From a bacterium (GTDB lineage: Bacteria; Electryoneota; RPQS01): DNA of 64,000 nt. Under the pieces are notes generated by a model. That model did no database searches and was not told the origin of the DNA. It saw only the letters and a program-made list of their open reading frames with translations. How positions within the stretch are numbered: the first letter of the stretch is position 1; each line of letters starts with the position of its first letter. Positions 63,164 through 64,000 of this stretch are shown here, piece after piece. Position numbers and translations under genes: made by a program. The stretch covers positions 148,168 to 212,167 of the forward strand of contig JABWCQ010000001.1 in NCBI GenBank assembly GCA_013360195.1, written 5' to 3'.

Positions 63164-63622
63164 ATGGCTAAATGGACTCGCTTGACATCTTCGGATAGCT
63201 CGTCCGGAGAGATGTCCACTTTGCTCGCCAAGGATGCCGAGATTATCGGCACACTCAAAACTCAAGGCTCACTGCGAATTGATGGCCGCGTCAAAGGTGA
63301 CGTGGTCTGCGCCAAAATGGTCACCATCGGCACGACCGGACTTGTCGATGGGAACATTAAGGCCGATAGCATTATCGTCGCGGGTCGTGTAAAGGGTTCC
63401 CTCGTCGCTAAGCAAAAGGTTCATCTGGAAGCTTCTGCTGAACTCGAGGGAGATCTCTCCGCGAGCAAGCTCTCGATTCAGGAAGGCGCGAAGGTCCGAG
63501 GTCATACGGCAACAGATGACAGTAAGGTCCCTGTTGCCCTTCCCACGATCACTCTGTCTCCGGAAGTTGATTCCGAAGCCGATCTTGTTCCACGCAACCG
63601 CCCGGTCTCTGCCGCGTCCTGA
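63164..63622 (+). CDS. Bactofilin-family cytoskeletal protein
   Basis: The 152-residue protein has the short right-handed beta-helix core of bactofilins. Repeating turns of about 17-20 residues include GSLRIDGRVKGDV, GLVDGNIKADSIIVAGRVKGS and ELEGDLSASKLSIQEGAKVRG. A disordered, proline-containing C-tail follows. Bactofilins form membrane-linked filaments and often guide peptidoglycan enzymes. The adjacent M23 peptidase supports that role here. Confidence 0.93.
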   Translation: MAKWTRLTSSDSSSGEMSTLLAKDAEIIGTLKTQGSLRIDGRVKGDVVCAKMVTIGTTGLVDGNIKADSIIVAGRVKGSLVAKQKVHLEASAELEGDLSASKLSIQEGAKVRGHTATDDSKVPVALPTITLSPEVDSEADLVPRNRPVSAAS

Positions 63623-63623
63623 G

Positions 63624-63854
63624 TTGCTTGAAAGCTTTCAGCCGCCCCGCCAGGACCCTCTGGCCATTGGCCTCACAATTGTCGCAGCAACAGCTTTGTT
63701 TGGAATTATCGGCTGGTGGATTGATTCAAAATTGAAGACCTTTCCGCTGCTGATGACGGTCGGCGCGGTAGTTGGCTTCGCGGCCGCTTTGTATCGCACG
63801 ATCCTGTTGATTCGCAACCTTGACAACTCAGACAAATCCGATCAAAGGGAATGA
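63624..63854 (+). CDS. AtpI-like / F0F1 ATPase accessory membrane protein
   Basis: The 76-residue product has two hydrophobic helices (around residues 17-35 and 42-64, GLTIVAATALFGIIGWWID and LLMTVGAVVGFAAALY). This is the layout of AtpI-like proteins that help assemble the ATP synthase c-ring. The start is taken as TTG 63624, directly after the bactofilin stop; an ATG at 63516 would overlap bactofilin. It is probably the first gene of the atp operon. Family assignment rests on topology. Confidence 0.7.
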   Translation: MLESFQPPRQDPLAIGLTIVAATALFGIIGWWIDSKLKTFPLLMTVGAVVGFAAALYRTILLIRNLDNSDKSDQRE

Positions 63855-64000
63855 ATTCGTTCCTCATCGGTATGTCAATCGGAGCTGCTGCCTCCATCCC
63901 CGCCCTGGTCCTTGCCTGGTTCAAAGCCCGGCGCGGCATGACAAACTTCGTCAAACTGTGGGGAATCGGCGTCGCCTTGCGATTCACAATTATCGGTCTT
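63851..64000 (+). CDS. Partial membrane protein, likely in the ATP synthase operon
   Basis: Only the first 50 residues are in the window, and the frame is open to the end. They start MNSFLIGMSIGAAASIPALV and carry one clear helix and the start of a second. The ATG overlaps the AtpI-like stop (ATGA). In many atp operons a small membrane protein sits between atpI and atpB; that role is inferred. Confidence 0.6.
   Translation, partial: MNSFLIGMSIGAAASIPALVLAWFKARRGMTNFVKLWGIGVALRFTIIGL

Overview
The window is a compact stretch of housekeeping chromosome from a Gram-negative-type bacterium. I see no phage, insertion sequence, CRISPR array or toxin-antitoxin module. Four features point to a lineage in or near the FCB group (Fibrobacteres-Chlorobi-Bacteroidetes and candidate relatives such as Zixibacteria or KSB1-like phyla). 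These are a GWxTD-domain protein, a secreted propeller protein with a FlgD-like/sorting-type C-terminal domain, a 31-residue mS38/COX24-like basic protein, and a DUF4139 secreted protein. Three promoters with a TATATT -10 box (16947, 24258, 62197) and a TTGATA/TATTTT one at 5158 look like ordinary sigma-70 promoters, not the TAnnTTTG type of true Bacteroidetes. Placement below superphylum is inference.

Layout. 1-3839 (+): the end of a membrane glycosyltransferase, then a coupled tryptophanase, HAD phosphatase and class I fructose-bisphosphatase. 3906-5057 (-): an MFS exporter. 5199-8495 (+): tRNA-Leu, trigger factor, ClpP and ClpX, one protein-quality-control operon with its own promoter and terminator. 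8560-11075 (+): a predicted outer-membrane barrel of unknown role, then RsmE. 11132-18471 and on to 24227 (-): an HD-GYP protein with a small partner, tRNA-Lys, PurA, SecF and SecD, then a long operon YggS-DivIVA-PunA-IleS-DksA-like-LspA-RluD, read from high to low coordinates. That last order closely matches the ylmE-divIVA-ileS-ylyA-lspA-ylyB order of Bacillus.

24391-64000 (+): nearly 40 kb read in one direction. It starts with a LysM lytic transglycosylase, an HU-like protein and the 31-residue basic protein. Then come XseA/XseB, NAD kinase, FtsY, RibH, a secreted propeller protein, RecN, MurA, DnaE, RimO, the GWxTD protein, an LD-carboxypeptidase and PurN/PurH. The elongasome cluster MreB-MreC-MreD-PBP2-RodA follows, with an M23-fold protein and a rhomboid protease overlapping its end. 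Last are ValS, a DUF4139 protein, RecG, ParA/ParB, RlmB, a second M23 peptidase, a bactofilin and the AtpI-like start of what is probably the ATP synthase operon. Genes commonly overlap by 1-4 bases, so translational coupling is general.

The main theme is envelope growth (elongasome, MurA, LD-carboxypeptidase, lytic transglycosylase, two M23 proteins, bactofilin, Sec and LspA) mixed with DNA replication/repair and translation. I did not find a clear new multi-gene system. The best leads are local oddities: an Asn in place of the catalytic Asp in ClpP, five tandem pentapeptide repeats inside SecD, a zinc-finger-less DksA relative in a Firmicutes-like operon, the 31-residue basic protein, the barrel gene that begins three bases after a terminator, and the GWxTD and propeller secreted proteins.
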